A stretch of 64,000 nt of DNA from Asticcacaulis sp. AND118 (GTDB lineage Bacteria; Pseudomonadota; Alphaproteobacteria; Caulobacterales; Caulobacteraceae). The notes under the pieces are model-generated. The model ran no database searches, was not told where the DNA came from, and saw only the letters and a program-made list of their open reading frames with translations. Location: assembly GCF_020535245.1 (NCBI RefSeq), contig NZ_CP084910.1, positions 372,001 to 436,000 on the forward strand. Direction: 5' to 3'. Both the position numbers and the translations under genes were made by a program. Of this stretch, positions 1 to 10,837 are shown piece after piece. The first letter of the stretch is position 1, and each line of letters begins with the position of its first letter.

Positions 1-21
1 TACAACCTTATCCATAGCCAT
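1..21 (-). CDS. 5' end of a divergent gene, truncated by the window edge
   Basis: Only the first seven codons are present on the minus strand, reading M-A-M-D-K-V-V. An ATG at 21 is preceded by a good Shine-Dalgarno sequence (CAGGAG, about 7 bases upstream). The gene is divergent from the LysR regulator at 120, the usual arrangement for a LysR target gene. The start resembles short-chain dehydrogenases (MDKVVxVTG...), but seven residues are too few to identify it; that is a guess. Confidence 0.45.
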
Positions 22-66
22 GTTCAACTCCTGTGAAAGTGACAGGAGCGAATTTAGGCGGCACCA

Positions 67-80
67 ATTGTCACGACAAT
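67..80. promoter_or_regulatory. Palindrome in the LysR intergenic region, candidate operator
   Basis: ATTGTC-AC-GACAAT is a perfect 6-bp inverted repeat lying between the truncated divergent gene (start 21) and the LysR regulator (start 120). LysR proteins generally bind short interrupted dyads in such divergent regions to control both themselves and the neighbour. The location and symmetry are seen; the binding is inferred. Confidence 0.45.
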
Positions 81-119
81 TTGCCCGTTGATTGACTTGG
101 TGGTAAGTTTAAATAACCA

Positions 120-1013
120 ATGCGGATTGATAAAAACATCATGGAACTGTTCGTGGCTGTCGCGGATGCCGGGAGTTTCCGGCTGGCGGCGGACCGTTTG
201 GGCGTGACCCGTTCGGCGGTCAGTCAGTCCATGCGGCGGTTGGAGGATCATCTCGGCATCTCGCTGGTCAGCCGCACGACACGCAGTTTCAGCCTTACCG
301 AAGCCGGTCAGCGCTTCTATGCGGAAGTCGCCCCGGCTATGGCCGAACTCAATGCCGCCGCCGAAGCCATAGGCGACCGCGCCGGGCCGCCCGTCGGCCT
401 GTTGCGGCTGGCCGTATCCTCCATCGCCGAACGCTTCATTTCGGGGCCGCTGCTGGCGTCTTTTATCGAGGCTTACCCCGCCATCGAACTGGACGTCACC
501 ATCACCGACGACACCTTCGATATTGTCGCCGAAAGGTACGATGCCGGGGTGCGTCTCGGCGAAGTCATTGCTCAGGACATGATCGCCGTGCCGGTGTCCG
601 GCGACCAGAGGCAACTGGCCTTCGCCGCACCCGCCTATATCGAACGCTACGGCGCGCCCGGCCACCCGCGCGATCTGATCCACCACCGCTGCATCGGCTG
701 GCGACCCGCGCCGGGCGTTGCGCCCTATCGCTGGGAGTTCACCGAAGAGGGGCGCGACTTCAATGTCGAGGTCAGCCCCAACCTGACCACCAATGATATG
801 GGCCTGATGGTCCGCACGGCCTGCGCCGGGGGTGGCGTCACCTTCGGTATGGAGGAAACCTTCCGCGCCTCTGTTGCGCGCGGCGAACTGGTGCCGCTGC
901 TGGAGGCGTTTTCCTCGGCCTTTCCGGGCTTCTATCTCTATTTTCCCAGCCGCCGAAACCTTGCGCCCAAGCTCAGGGCGCTGATCGATCATGCGCGGGT
1001 TTTCAAAGGATAA
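120..1013 (+). CDS. LysR family transcriptional regulator
   Basis: A 297-residue protein with the LysR plan: an N-terminal winged helix-turn-helix (about residues 1-62, with the typical run SFRLAADRLGVTRSAVSQS) and a substrate-binding domain of the periplasmic-binding-protein type (about 90-293). The length is normal for the family. It most resembles the CrgA-like branch, whose members often control a divergent oxidoreductase gene; here only the first codons of the divergent gene are visible. The ATG at 120 is directly after the AT-rich intergenic region; no strong Shine-Dalgarno sequence is seen. The effector is unknown. Confidence 0.93.
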   Translation: MRIDKNIMELFVAVADAGSFRLAADRLGVTRSAVSQSMRRLEDHLGISLVSRTTRSFSLTEAGQRFYAEVAPAMAELNAAAEAIGDRAGPPVGLLRLAVSSIAERFISGPLLASFIEAYPAIELDVTITDDTFDIVAERYDAGVRLGEVIAQDMIAVPVSGDQRQLAFAAPAYIERYGAPGHPRDLIHHRCIGWRPAPGVAPYRWEFTEEGRDFNVEVSPNLTTNDMGLMVRTACAGGGVTFGMEETFRASVARGELVPLLEAFSSAFPGFYLYFPSRRNLAPKLRALIDHARVFKG

Positions 1014-1054
1014 AGACGAAGGGCCAGTCAGCCCCTTCCCCCCATAAATTATAA

Positions 1055-1078
1055 AGCCCCGCTATTTCCGGCGGGGCT
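1055..1078 (-). terminator. Terminator after acnB
   Basis: AGCCCCGC and GCGGGGCT form an 8-bp perfect stem with an 8-base loop. Read on the minus strand it is followed by TTTATAATTT, so it fits a rho-independent terminator for acnB; it also lies 40 bp after the convergent LysR gene. Confidence 0.75.
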
Positions 1079-1128
1079 CCCTGTATCGGGGTGCAGGGGT
1101 CTGCGACCCCTGCGAGACTTAACCCGGA

Positions 1129-3717
1129 CTATTCCGCGGCGACGGTGCTGGCCACATCGGCATATTCTTCGATCTGGTCGAAGTTCATATAGCGATAGAC
1201 TTCCGCGCCGTTGGCGTTGATGACGCCCATGTCGGAGAGGTACTCTTCGACGGTCGGCAGGCGACCCAGCTTCGAGGCGATGGCGGCCAGTTCCGCCGAC
1301 GACAGGAAGACGTTCGAGTTCTTGCCGAGGCGGTTGGGGAAGTTGCGGGTCGAGGTGGAGACGACGGTGGCGCCTTCGCGGACCTGAGCCTGATTGCCCA
1401 TGCACAGCGAACAGCCCGGCATTTCCATGCGCGCGCCGGCGGTGCCGAGGACGTTGTAGTGGCCTTCCTTGGTCAGTTCGGCGGCGTCCATCTTGGTCGG
1501 CGGGGCGACCCACAGGCGCGTCGGTATGTCCTTTTTGCCGTTAAGCAGCAGGGAGGCGGCGCGGAAGTGGCCGATATTGGTCATGCACGAGCCGATGAAG
1601 ACTTCGTCGATGGCCGTGCCCTGAACTTCGGACAGCAGGCGCGCGTCGTCCGGATCGTTCGGCGCGCACAGGATCGGCTCATTGATGTCGGCGAGGTCGA
1701 TGTCGATGATGTGGGCGTATTCGGCGTCGGCGTCGGCTTCCATCAGCACCGGGTTGGCCAGCCAGTCTTCCATCGCCTTGATGCGGCGTTGCAGGGTGCG
1801 GGCGTCGGCGTAGCCGTCGGCGATCATGTTCTTCATGAGCACGATGTTCGAGGTCATGTACTCGATGATCGGCTCCTTGTTGAGCTTGACGGTGCAGCCG
1901 GCCGCCGAACGTTCCGCCGAAGCGTCGGTCAGTTCGAACGCCTGTTCGACCTTGAGGTCCGGCAGGCCCTCGATTTCGAGAATACGGCCCGAGAAGGCGT
2001 TGATCTTGCCCGCCTTGGCGACGGTCAGCAGACCGGCCTTGATGGCGTAGTAGGGGATGGCGTGGACGAGGTCGCGCAGGGTGATGCCCGGCTTCATGTC
2101 GCCCTTGAAACGGACGAGGATCGATTCCGGCATGTCGAGCGGCATGACGCCGGTCGCTGCACCGAAGGCCACGAGGCCCGAACCGGCAGGGAACGAGATG
2201 CCGATGGGGAAGCGGGTGTGCGAGTCGCCGCCAGTGCCGACCGTGTCCGGCAGCAGCAGGCGGTTCAGCCACGAGTGGATGACCCCGTCGCCCGGACGAA
2301 GCGCCACGCCGCCGCGGTTCGAGATGAAGGCGGGCAGTTCGCGGTGGGTCTTGACGTCGACCGGCTTCGGATAGGCCGCGGTGTGGCAGAAGGACTGCAT
2401 GACCAGATCGGCGGAGAAGCCGAGGCAGGCCAGGTCCTTCAGTTCGTCGCGGGTCATCGGGCCGGTGGTGTCCTGAGAGCCGACCGTGGTCATCTTGGGC
2501 TCGCAATAGGTGCCCGGACGGATGCCCTGACCTTCGGCGAGGCCGCAGGCCTTACCGACCATCTTCTGCGCCAGCGTATAGCCCGCCGTCGAACCGGCGG
2601 GCGGCACGGGCAGGCGGAATTCGGTCGAGGCGGCGATGCCGAGGAACTCACGCGCCTTGGCGGTCAGCGAGCGGCCGATGATCAGGTTGATGCGGCCGCC
2701 GGCCTGCACTTCGTCGAGGATGACGTGCGATTTCAGGGCGAACTCGGCCACCGTCGCGCCGTTCTTCTCGATCTTGCCCTCATAGGGGTAAATGTCGATA
2801 ACGTCGCCCATGTGAAGGTTCGACACGTCGACCTCGATGGGGAGCGCGCCGGAATCTTCCTGCGTGTTGAAGAAGATCGGAGCGATCTTGCCGCCCAGCG
2901 TCACGCCGCCGAAGCGCTTGTTCGGCACGTACGGGATGTCTTCACCGGTGGCCCAGATGACCGAGTTGGTCGCCGACTTGCGCGACGAACCGGTGCCGAC
3001 GACGTCGCCGACATAGGCGACGAGGTGGCCCTTGGCCTTGAGGTTTTCGATGAACTGGATCGGACCGCGCTTGCCGTCTTCTTCGGGCGTGATGCCGTCA
3101 CGGGCGTTCTTCAGCATGGCGAGGTAGTGCAGCGGGATATCCGGGCGCGACCAGGCGTCCGGCGCGGGCGACAGGTCGTCCGTATTGGTTTCGCCGGTGA
3201 CCTTGAACACGGTGACGGTGATCTTGTCGGCGACCTTGGGGCGCGAGGTGAACCATTCGGCGTCGGCCCACGACTGGATGACGCCCTTGGCGTTTTCGTT
3301 GCCGGACTTGGCCAGTTCGGCGACGTCGTGGAAGAAGTCGAACATCAGAAGCGTCTTCTTCAGCGCTTCGGCGGCGATGGCGCCCACGTTGGCGTCGGTC
3401 AGCAGGTCGATCAGCGGCTTGACATTATAGCCGCCAACCATGGTGCCCAGAAGCTGGGTAGCCTTTTCGCGGCTGATCAGCGCGACCGGGAAGTCGCCGT
3501 GCGCCACGGCCGACAGGAAGGAGGCCTTGACCTTGGCGGCGTCATCGACGCCGGGCGGCACACGGTAGGTGATCAGGTCGAGGAGGAATTCCGCTTCGCC
3601 GGCAGGGGGATTCTTGATCAGTTCGATCACATCGGCGGTTTGCTGCGCGGTCAGCGGCAGGGGCGGAATGCCAAGCGCGGCGCGCTCGGCCACATGGGCG
3701 CGATAGGCTTCAAGCAT
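1129..3717 (-). CDS. acnB: Bifunctional aconitate hydratase 2 / 2-methylisocitrate dehydratase
   Basis: Interconverts citrate and isocitrate through cis-aconitate in the TCA cycle; the B-type enzyme also dehydrates 2-methylisocitrate in propionate catabolism. The 862-residue length and the N-terminus ([20 protein letters not shown]) are typical of AcnB, with the HEAT-like domain first, then the swivel domain, then the catalytic domains. The 4Fe-4S ligands are visible as a Cys near residue 710 ([12 protein letters not shown]) and a CxxC near 769 (PGCSLCMGN). The start has AAGGTG upstream. An aconitase A gene lies on the same strand 1.8 kb away, separated by unrelated genes. A terminator follows. 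Confidence 0.98.
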   Translation of the reverse strand: MLEAYRAHVAERAALGIPPLPLTAQQTADVIELIKNPPAGEAEFLLDLITYRVPPGVDDAAKVKASFLSAVAHGDFPVALISREKATQLLGTMVGGYNVKPLIDLLTDANVGAIAAEALKKTLLMFDFFHDVAELAKSGNENAKGVIQSWADAEWFTSRPKVADKITVTVFKVTGETNTDDLSPAPDAWSRPDIPLHYLAMLKNARDGITPEEDGKRGPIQFIENLKAKGHLVAYVGDVVGTGSSRKSATNSVIWATGEDIPYVPNKRFGGVTLGGKIAPIFFNTQEDSGALPIEVDVSNLHMGDVIDIYPYEGKIEKNGATVAEFALKSHVILDEVQAGGRINLIIGRSLTAKAREFLGIAASTEFRLPVPPAGSTAGYTLAQKMVGKACGLAEGQGIRPGTYCEPKMTTVGSQDTTGPMTRDELKDLACLGFSADLVMQSFCHTAAYPKPVDVKTHRELPAFISNRGGVALRPGDGVIHSWLNRLLLPDTVGTGGDSHTRFPIGISFPAGSGLVAFGAATGVMPLDMPESILVRFKGDMKPGITLRDLVHAIPYYAIKAGLLTVAKAGKINAFSGRILEIEGLPDLKVEQAFELTDASAERSAAGCTVKLNKEPIIEYMTSNIVLMKNMIADGYADARTLQRRIKAMEDWLANPVLMEADADAEYAHIIDIDLADINEPILCAPNDPDDARLLSEVQGTAIDEVFIGSCMTNIGHFRAASLLLNGKKDIPTRLWVAPPTKMDAAELTKEGHYNVLGTAGARMEMPGCSLCMGNQAQVREGATVVSTSTRNFPNRLGKNSNVFLSSAELAAIASKLGRLPTVEEYLSDMGVINANGAEVYRYMNFDQIEEYADVASTVAAE

Positions 3718-3899
3718 CGGTACACCTTAAAGTGTAAGGGTCTGAGGGCAGACTTATAGAGTCCTTACGCTGCGCATATCGCAGGCGCGAAGCCTTGCAT
3801 AGGGCGCGGGGGTAAAATGGCCGTGAAAGCGTGCAGAATTTTGCATGGGTGAAGCGTGTTTTTTATATTTGAACGATGCTTTTGGCCATGACGCGGGCG

Positions 3900-4454
3900 T
3901 TAGGATTGCGACCTATTTGCATCCAGATATTGCAGGATTTCCCTGCCGATGTCGGCGGGCCACGCGGCCAAGCGTTTGGTCAGGGCGGCGGTATCTCCTG
4001 CAAACAAGGCGCGTGAGGCCTCTTCGAAGCCTTCACGGTCTCCGGCCAGCGTGACCATGACCTGATAAGCGGCGTTGGTGCGCGCCTTGAGGTCGGACCC
4101 GCTCTTGCGCGCCGCGTCGATCAGTTTGCGCAGCGTCACCGACGCGCCGCCCGGTTGTTGTGCCAGCCAGTCCCAGTGCCGGGGCAGGAGTGTGACTTCG
4201 CGCGCCACCACGCCCAGTTTCGGTCTGCCGCGTCTGGCGGTTTCGGTAACGGGCGTATATCGCGCGGCTATCTCCTGTGCGTCGCCGCGCAGGTCGAGAT
4301 CGACCACCTTGCCGGTCTCGCGATCGAAGATGAGAACGGGGGCGTCGGGTCGGTTATCGGTCGCCTGCCGGGCGGTAAGTGCGGCTTCGGCGGGGCTGCC
4401 GAGGATCAGACGTTTGGCGTCCTGAAACACGGCGTAGAGAGGTTCGGAATCCAT
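3900..4454 (-). CDS. DUF2239 family protein
   Basis: A 184-residue cytoplasmic protein of the DUF2239 family, whose function is not known. It contains the basic segment RRGRPKLGVVAREVTLLPRHWDWL, in two adjoining halves typical of the family, followed by an alpha-helical C-terminus. The ATG at 4454 is preferred over the one at 4526 because it has GAGG 5 bases upstream and because the longer form would overlap the divergent GIY-YIG gene at 4525. The two genes have a shared intergenic region of only 70 bp, so a bidirectional promoter is likely. A functional link between the two is possible but inferred. Confidence 0.85.
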   Translation of the reverse strand: MDSEPLYAVFQDAKRLILGSPAEAALTARQATDNRPDAPVLIFDRETGKVVDLDLRGDAQEIAARYTPVTETARRGRPKLGVVAREVTLLPRHWDWLAQQPGGASVTLRKLIDAARKSGSDLKARTNAAYQVMVTLAGDREGFEEASRALFAGDTAALTKRLAAWPADIGREILQYLDANRSQS

Positions 4455-4524
4455 CACGGCCTCAAAATTTATTTTACCCGGATAAAAATATCGGTTACGA
4501 ACGCCCCTGTCAAAGGAGAATGTC

Positions 4525-4863
4525 ATGGATGCTCATGAAAAGAAGGCTGCGGTCGCCGCCTATAAGGAGCGCAAATCGATCAGCGGAGTCTATGCGGTGA
4601 TCTGCAACGCGACGGGTGAGGTCTGGGTGGGCGCCAGCCGGAACCTTGAGGCGCAGCAAAACGGTCTGTGGTTCACACTGAGGTTGGGCCATCACATCCA
4701 CAAGTCGTTGCAGGCCGTCTATCATGAACACGGCGCGGAGGCGTTTCGTTACGAAGAACTGGACCGTGTGCCGGAAGACTATTCCGACATGGCGCGCAAG
4801 GATGAGCTGAAGCGCCGCAAGGCTCTGTGGCAGCAGAGATTGCAGGCAGAGGGATTGCTCTAA
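4525..4863 (+). CDS. GIY-YIG nuclease family protein
   Basis: A 112-residue protein with the GIY-YIG core in modified form: GVYAV near residue 20 and VWVGASRNLE about 12 residues later, so the second motif reads VWVGAS. An Arg (R in ASRN) and a downstream Glu (around residue 75) are in the expected places for the fold, but activity is not certain. Proteins of this small type are common in alphaproteobacteria and have no settled function. It is divergent from the DUF2239 gene. The start has AAAGGAG upstream. The stop codon touches the left end of the DUF559 element at 4865. Confidence 0.85.
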   Translation: MDAHEKKAAVAAYKERKSISGVYAVICNATGEVWVGASRNLEAQQNGLWFTLRLGHHIHKSLQAVYHEHGAEAFRYEELDRVPEDYSDMARKDELKRRKALWQQRLQAEGLL

Positions 4864-4864
4864 T

Positions 4865-5410
4865 CATTCCTCCCCAGTTTACTGGGGAGGGGGACCGCAC
4901 GAGCGAACGTAGTGAGTGAGATGTGGTGGTGGGGTATCTTAATTTCTTGGACACACCCGCTAGCGTGTTCATATGACTGATGTCCCAAACCAAAGATCGC
5001 CTTGGCCCGTAAGCTGCGCAAAGCGCAAAACCTGTCGGAGTGGCTTATCTGGGAACGGTTGAAAGATCGCAAATCTTTGGGTGCCATCTTTCGCCGTCAG
5101 CATGCTATCGGGCCGTATATTCTCGACTTCTATTGCTTCAAAGCCCAGCTTTGCATTGAGATTGATGGAACCTTGCATGGGGAAGAGACGCAACGCGCCA
5201 AGGACATGCAGCGCGATCAGTGGCTTCAGAGTCAGGGCCTGACGGTCTATCGAATTACTGCCGCCGAAGTGCTGCGTGATGCCGATGCGGCGGCGGATGG
5301 GATTATCCAATTGGCTTTGGCGCGGATCGCACAAAATTAAGATACCCCACCACCACATCTCACCTTCGGCTCGTGCGGTCCCCCTCCCCACCAAAGGTGG
5401 GGAGGAATGA
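4865..5410. mobile_element. Type A element carrying a DUF559 nuclease gene
   Basis: About 545 bp bounded by long imperfect terminal inverted repeats of roughly 75-80 bp. The left arm (4865-4945) runs from ATCATTCCTCCCC through a terminal hairpin, GGGGGACCGCACGAGC, an internal hairpin and GAGATGTGGTGGTGGGG to TATCTTAATTT. The right arm (5335-5410) is its reverse complement and ends GGGGAGGAATGAT. The single gene inside is the DUF559 protein, and its stop codon overlaps the right arm. The arms are shared with about ten gene-less or partial copies elsewhere in the window. No transposase is present; mobility is inferred from dispersal only. Confidence 0.75.
5002..5340 (+). CDS. DUF559 domain endonuclease-like protein
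   Basis: A 112-residue protein of the DUF559 family, which has the Vsr/PD-(D/E)xK nuclease fold. Visible family motifs are FRRQHAIGPYILDFYC and LCIEIDGTLHG, carrying the likely acidic catalytic residues, then the C-terminal GLTVYRITAAEVL. The only in-frame start is TTG at 5002 because TGA lies in frame at 4978. An ATG at 4973 is in another frame and would join the gene after a one-base shift, so the N-terminus may be slightly damaged. It is the only gene of a type A element. The substrate is unknown; a role in repair or in moving the element is speculation. Confidence 0.82.
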   Translation: MARKLRKAQNLSEWLIWERLKDRKSLGAIFRRQHAIGPYILDFYCFKAQLCIEIDGTLHGEETQRAKDMQRDQWLQSQGLTVYRITAAEVLRDADAAADGIIQLALARIAQN

Positions 5411-5443
5411 TAAAAAGAAAGCCCCGCTGTTGCCAGCGAGGCT
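5411..5443 (-). terminator. Terminator after acnA
   Basis: AGCCCCGCT and AGCGAGGCT pair around a 6-base loop (5420-5443). On the minus strand the stem is followed by TTTCTTTTTA, giving a clear U-tract for acnA transcripts. The similar stem after acnB suggests the two terminators share ancestry or sequence preference. Confidence 0.75.
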
Positions 5444-5493
5444 CCCTGTATCGAGGTGCAGGAGGCGAGCCTCCTGCATAATGATCCGCGATT

Positions 5494-8172
<2,679 letters not shown>

Positions 8173-8379
8173 GGTCGCTTTTCCTTCCGACCGCGGAGGG
8201 TGGGAACATCGCGGCCCCCAATGGGCCTGAACCGGCGTCGCGCGCCCAGCGATGACGGACGCACAGGGTACCGTCCAAGGTCGCGCGGTTACCGGCCGAT
8301 GGCGCGGTCAATTGCCTTCTAAACCGCTTCCGGTTACTCGTCTATGACGAAGCCCCCGGCAGTCAGAAGTTTTGTATTA

Positions 8380-9006
8380 ATGGACGTAAATCTGGAGATC
8401 GTTTCCCTGAGCCTGAAGAAGGGCTATCGGCGCCTGATCCACGACCTGTCGTTCGCGGTCGCGCCGGGGGAATGCGTGGCGCTGACCGGGCCGAACGGCG
8501 TGGGTAAGACGACGCTTCTGCGCGCTCTGGCCGGGTTTATCCGGCCGGATGCCGGGCGTGTGCGCTATGGCGGCGTCGATCCGGACGGGGCTGCGGCGGG
8601 ACAGGCGCACTATCTGGGCCATGCGGAGGCCCTGTCGCCGGGGCGTCTGGCCGGGGCGGAGCTGGCGTTTCAGTGTACGTATCTCGGCGGGACGGCTGAG
8701 GGGCGGGTCGAGGCGGTTAAGCGGCTGAACCTCGCGCCGCTGCTCGATCTGGAGACGCGGATGCTGTCGGCAGGGCAGAAGCGGCGTTTGTCATTGGCGC
8801 GGCTGATCATGGTCAAGCGGCCCGTGTGGCTGCTGGACGAGCCGATGTCGCCGCTGGACAGCGAGCATCGGGCGAAGCTGGCGGCGTTGATGACAGAGCA
8901 TCTGAGCCAAGGCGGGCTTATCGTGTGCGCGGTGCATGATGCCCTGCCGTTCGAGGTGCGGGAACTGCGGCTGACCCCTCCGGTGATGGAGGCGGTGTAT
9001 GGGTGA
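8380..9006 (+). CDS. ccmA: Haem ABC exporter ATP-binding protein CcmA
   Basis: ATPase of the CcmABCD complex, which releases haem-loaded CcmE at the inner membrane during cytochrome c maturation. It has Walker A (GPNGVGKTT), the ABC signature in the form LSAGQKRRLSLARL, Walker B (VWLLDEP) and an H-loop (AVHDAL). About 208 residues from ATG 8380; an ATG at 8344 would add 12 residues, and neither has a strong Shine-Dalgarno sequence. The shorter form fits CcmA homologues better. It is first in the row ccmA-B-C-D-G and divergent from acnA. Confidence 0.95.
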   Translation: MDVNLEIVSLSLKKGYRRLIHDLSFAVAPGECVALTGPNGVGKTTLLRALAGFIRPDAGRVRYGGVDPDGAAAGQAHYLGHAEALSPGRLAGAELAFQCTYLGGTAEGRVEAVKRLNLAPLLDLETRMLSAGQKRRLSLARLIMVKRPVWLLDEPMSPLDSEHRAKLAALMTEHLSQGGLIVCAVHDALPFEVRELRLTPPVMEAVYG

Positions 9007-9015
9007 CGCCGCCAT

Positions 9016-9150
9016 TTCTCCTCCCTTGCAAGCCTTTTGGCGCAGCGGGGGAGGTGGCGCAGCTTGTCTGCGACGGAGGGGGCATTCGACCCGTGCCGCC
9101 CCCTTCACCACTTCGTGGTCCCCCTCCCCCGCTACGCAGGGGAGGAGAAA
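9016..9150. repeat. Type B palindromic repeat between ccmA and ccmB
   Basis: CTCCTCCC at the left and GGGGAGGAG at the right enclose inner segments GGGGGAGGTGGC, GACGGAGGGGGC and CCCCCTTCACC. It is the same family as the repeats at 22079, 23693 and 43863. Its right end supplies the ribosome-binding site of ccmB. Confidence 0.7.
9141..9147 (+). promoter_or_regulatory. Repeat-derived ribosome-binding site of ccmB
   Basis: GGAGGAG is the terminal arm of the type B repeat and lies 8 bases (from GGAGG) before the ccmB ATG at 9154. It decides the start: the longer reading frame opening at 9037 is made only of repeat sequence. Confidence 0.7.
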
Positions 9151-9153
9151 AAT

Positions 9154-9828
9154 ATGACACTCCTCTCCACTTCTCTCGCCCTGCTCAGACGCGACCTGTC
9201 CCTTTCACTTGCACGCGGTGGGGGGCCGGTGCTGGCGGCCGGGTTCTATCTGACTCTGATGGCCATGGTGCCGCTGAGCCTTGGGCCCGAATCGCAAACC
9301 CTGTCGAAGATCGCGCCGGGCCTGACCTGGCTGTGTCTGGCGCTGGCCTCGCTTTTGTCTTTAGAACGCCTGTTCGAGCGCGATTACGAGGACGGCGTGT
9401 TCGACCTGCTGCGCACCGGACCGCTGGCGCTGGAATGGGTGGCCTTTCTCAAATGTCTGGCGCAATGGCTGGGGACGGGGCTGATTCTGTCGCTGATGAC
9501 GCCGGTGGTGATGATCGTGCTGGGCGCGCCGGCGGACGTGGCGGGGCTTGCCCTGATTGCCGCCCTGATCGGTTCGTTCAGTTTCGCCCTGATCGGCGGC
9601 GTGGGGGCGTCGCTGACCCTGGGCTCGCGCAAGGGCGGTGTGCTGATCGCGCTTCTGGTCCTGCCGTTTTATGTGCCGCCGGTCATCTTCGGCGCAGGCC
9701 TGATGCAGGCCTTTGTTACCGGTGCGCCTGTCGTTCAGGCCCTCAGCCTGCTCAGTGCCTATGGCCTGTTCGCGCTGGCGCTCGGCCCCATCGCCATGGG
9801 CGCGGCGTTGCGCAGCGCGCTTAATTGA
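9154..9828 (+). CDS. ccmB: Haem exporter permease CcmB
   Basis: Membrane permease of the CcmABCD haem-handling complex. 224 residues with about six hydrophobic helices, for instance VLIALLVLPFYVPPVIFGAG, a segment characteristic of CcmB, and an N-terminal cytoplasmic stretch (LALLRRDLSLSLARGGG). The frame is open upstream to 9037, but that part is translated repeat; the ATG at 9154 follows GGAGGAG with ideal spacing. It lies between ccmA and ccmC. Confidence 0.95.
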   Translation: MTLLSTSLALLRRDLSLSLARGGGPVLAAGFYLTLMAMVPLSLGPESQTLSKIAPGLTWLCLALASLLSLERLFERDYEDGVFDLLRTGPLALEWVAFLKCLAQWLGTGLILSLMTPVVMIVLGAPADVAGLALIAALIGSFSFALIGGVGASLTLGSRKGGVLIALLVLPFYVPPVIFGAGLMQAFVTGAPVVQALSLLSAYGLFALALGPIAMGAALRSALN

Positions 9829-9840
9829 TACGCGCCGATG

Positions 9841-9886
9841 AGCCCCCCTCACCCTAACCCTCTCCCCGCGGGGGAGAGGGGATTTC
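9841..9886. repeat. Half copy of a type C repeat
   Basis: CCCCCCTCACCCTAACCCTCTCCCC followed by GCGGGGGAGAGGGG, written here in two parts, forms a hairpin of the CCCTCTCCC family also found at 20742, 53774 and 58800. It sits between ccmB and ccmC. Similar sequences are common in proteobacterial intergenic regions. Confidence 0.65.
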
Positions 9887-9926
9887 CTCTCTTGCCGCCT
9901 ATTCCTGAAAGCCGTATGTCACCATC

Positions 9927-10661
9927 ATGATCTTAAGCTGGCTGGCCAATCCGGAACGTTTTTCCAAGGTGTTCGCGCCCGTGCGTCCGTGGGTGGCCGG
10001 GCTGGCGGCGGTGCTGTTCGTCTGGGGGCTCTATCTCAGTTTTGCTTCGCCTGAAGACTATCAGCAGGGCGACACGGTGCGCATCATGTATATCCACGTC
10101 CCGGCGGCGTGGATGGCCCTGTTCACCTACCTCGTCATGGGCGTGGCCAGCTTCTTCGGCCTGATCTTCCGCCATTCTCTGGCCGATGCCGCCGCCAAGG
10201 CCGCCGCGCCCATCGGCGCGGTGTTCACGGCGCTGGCGCTGGTCACCGGCTCCTTGTGGGGCAAGCCCATGTGGGGGACGTGGTGGGAATGGGACGGACG
10301 CATGACCTCGGTGCTGGTGCTGTTCCTCTTCTATATCGGCTACATCGCCTTGCACGCCTCGATCGAGGACGAACAGCGGGCAGCGAAATCGACCGCTATT
10401 CTGGCCCTGATCGGGCTGGTCAACCTGCCGATCATCAAGTTTTCCGTCGACTGGTGGAACACCCTGCATCAGGGGGCGTCGGTCTTCCGCGCCGACGGGC
10501 CGACGGTCGCGCCGGCGATGCTGTGGCCGCTGCTGATCATGGCGCTGGCCTATAAGGCCTTGTTCGTCTGGCTGTGGTTGCTGAGGATCGATGCGGAGAT
10601 TCTGGGGCGCAAATATAACGGCCTGCGCGCGCGGTTGAGCTTCCGAGAAGGAGGGGCGTGA
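9927..10661 (+). CDS. ccmC: Haem lyase/transporter CcmC
   Basis: Inner-membrane protein that presents haem to CcmE. 244 residues, six hydrophobic helices, and the tryptophan-rich haem-binding motif WGTWWEWD near residues 116-123 in a periplasmic loop; conserved histidines lie in YIHVPAAW (about 56) and NTLHQGAS (about 178). The stop codon overlaps the ccmD start (ATGA), so ccmC and ccmD are translationally coupled. Type C repeat sequence separates it from ccmB. Confidence 0.97.
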   Translation: MILSWLANPERFSKVFAPVRPWVAGLAAVLFVWGLYLSFASPEDYQQGDTVRIMYIHVPAAWMALFTYLVMGVASFFGLIFRHSLADAAAKAAAPIGAVFTALALVTGSLWGKPMWGTWWEWDGRMTSVLVLFLFYIGYIALHASIEDEQRAAKSTAILALIGLVNLPIIKFSVDWWNTLHQGASVFRADGPTVAPAMLWPLLIMALAYKALFVWLWLLRIDAEILGRKYNGLRARLSFREGGA

Positions 10662-10837
10662 TGGACCTCGATATGGGCAAATATGTACTGTTTGTCTGGG
10701 GCAGCTACGGCCTCAGTGCCGTGGCGCTGATCACGCTGACGGTTCTAAGCGTAAATACCCACCGCGAGCGGGCGGCGAAGCTGAAGGCGCTTCAGGACCA
10801 ACTGGCCGCCGAAAAGGCGCAGAAGGTCGACGCATGA
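10661..10837 (+). CDS. ccmD: Haem exporter subunit CcmD
   Basis: A 58-residue protein with one membrane helix (about residues 8-30, YVLFVWGSYGLSAVALITLT) and a charged cytoplasmic tail, which is the standard form of CcmD, the small subunit that stabilises CcmABC-CcmE. It starts at the ATGA overlap with ccmC and ends at an ATGA overlap with ccmG, so the position in the operon supports the call as much as the sequence does. Confidence 0.9.
   Translation: MDLDMGKYVLFVWGSYGLSAVALITLTVLSVNTHRERAAKLKALQDQLAAEKAQKVDA

Noticed and set aside
1459-3759. Long plus-strand open frame (766 codons) opposite acnB
   Set aside because: Composition is rich in Arg, Gly, Asp and Val without known domains; it is the high-GC antisense shadow of acnB.
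3845-4054. 69-codon plus-strand ORF overlapping the DUF2239 end
   Set aside because: Overlaps a supported gene on the other strand and lacks a ribosome-binding site.
9037-9153. Extended CcmB N-terminus
   Set aside because: It is translated repeat sequence; CcmB homology and the Shine-Dalgarno sequence begin at 9154.
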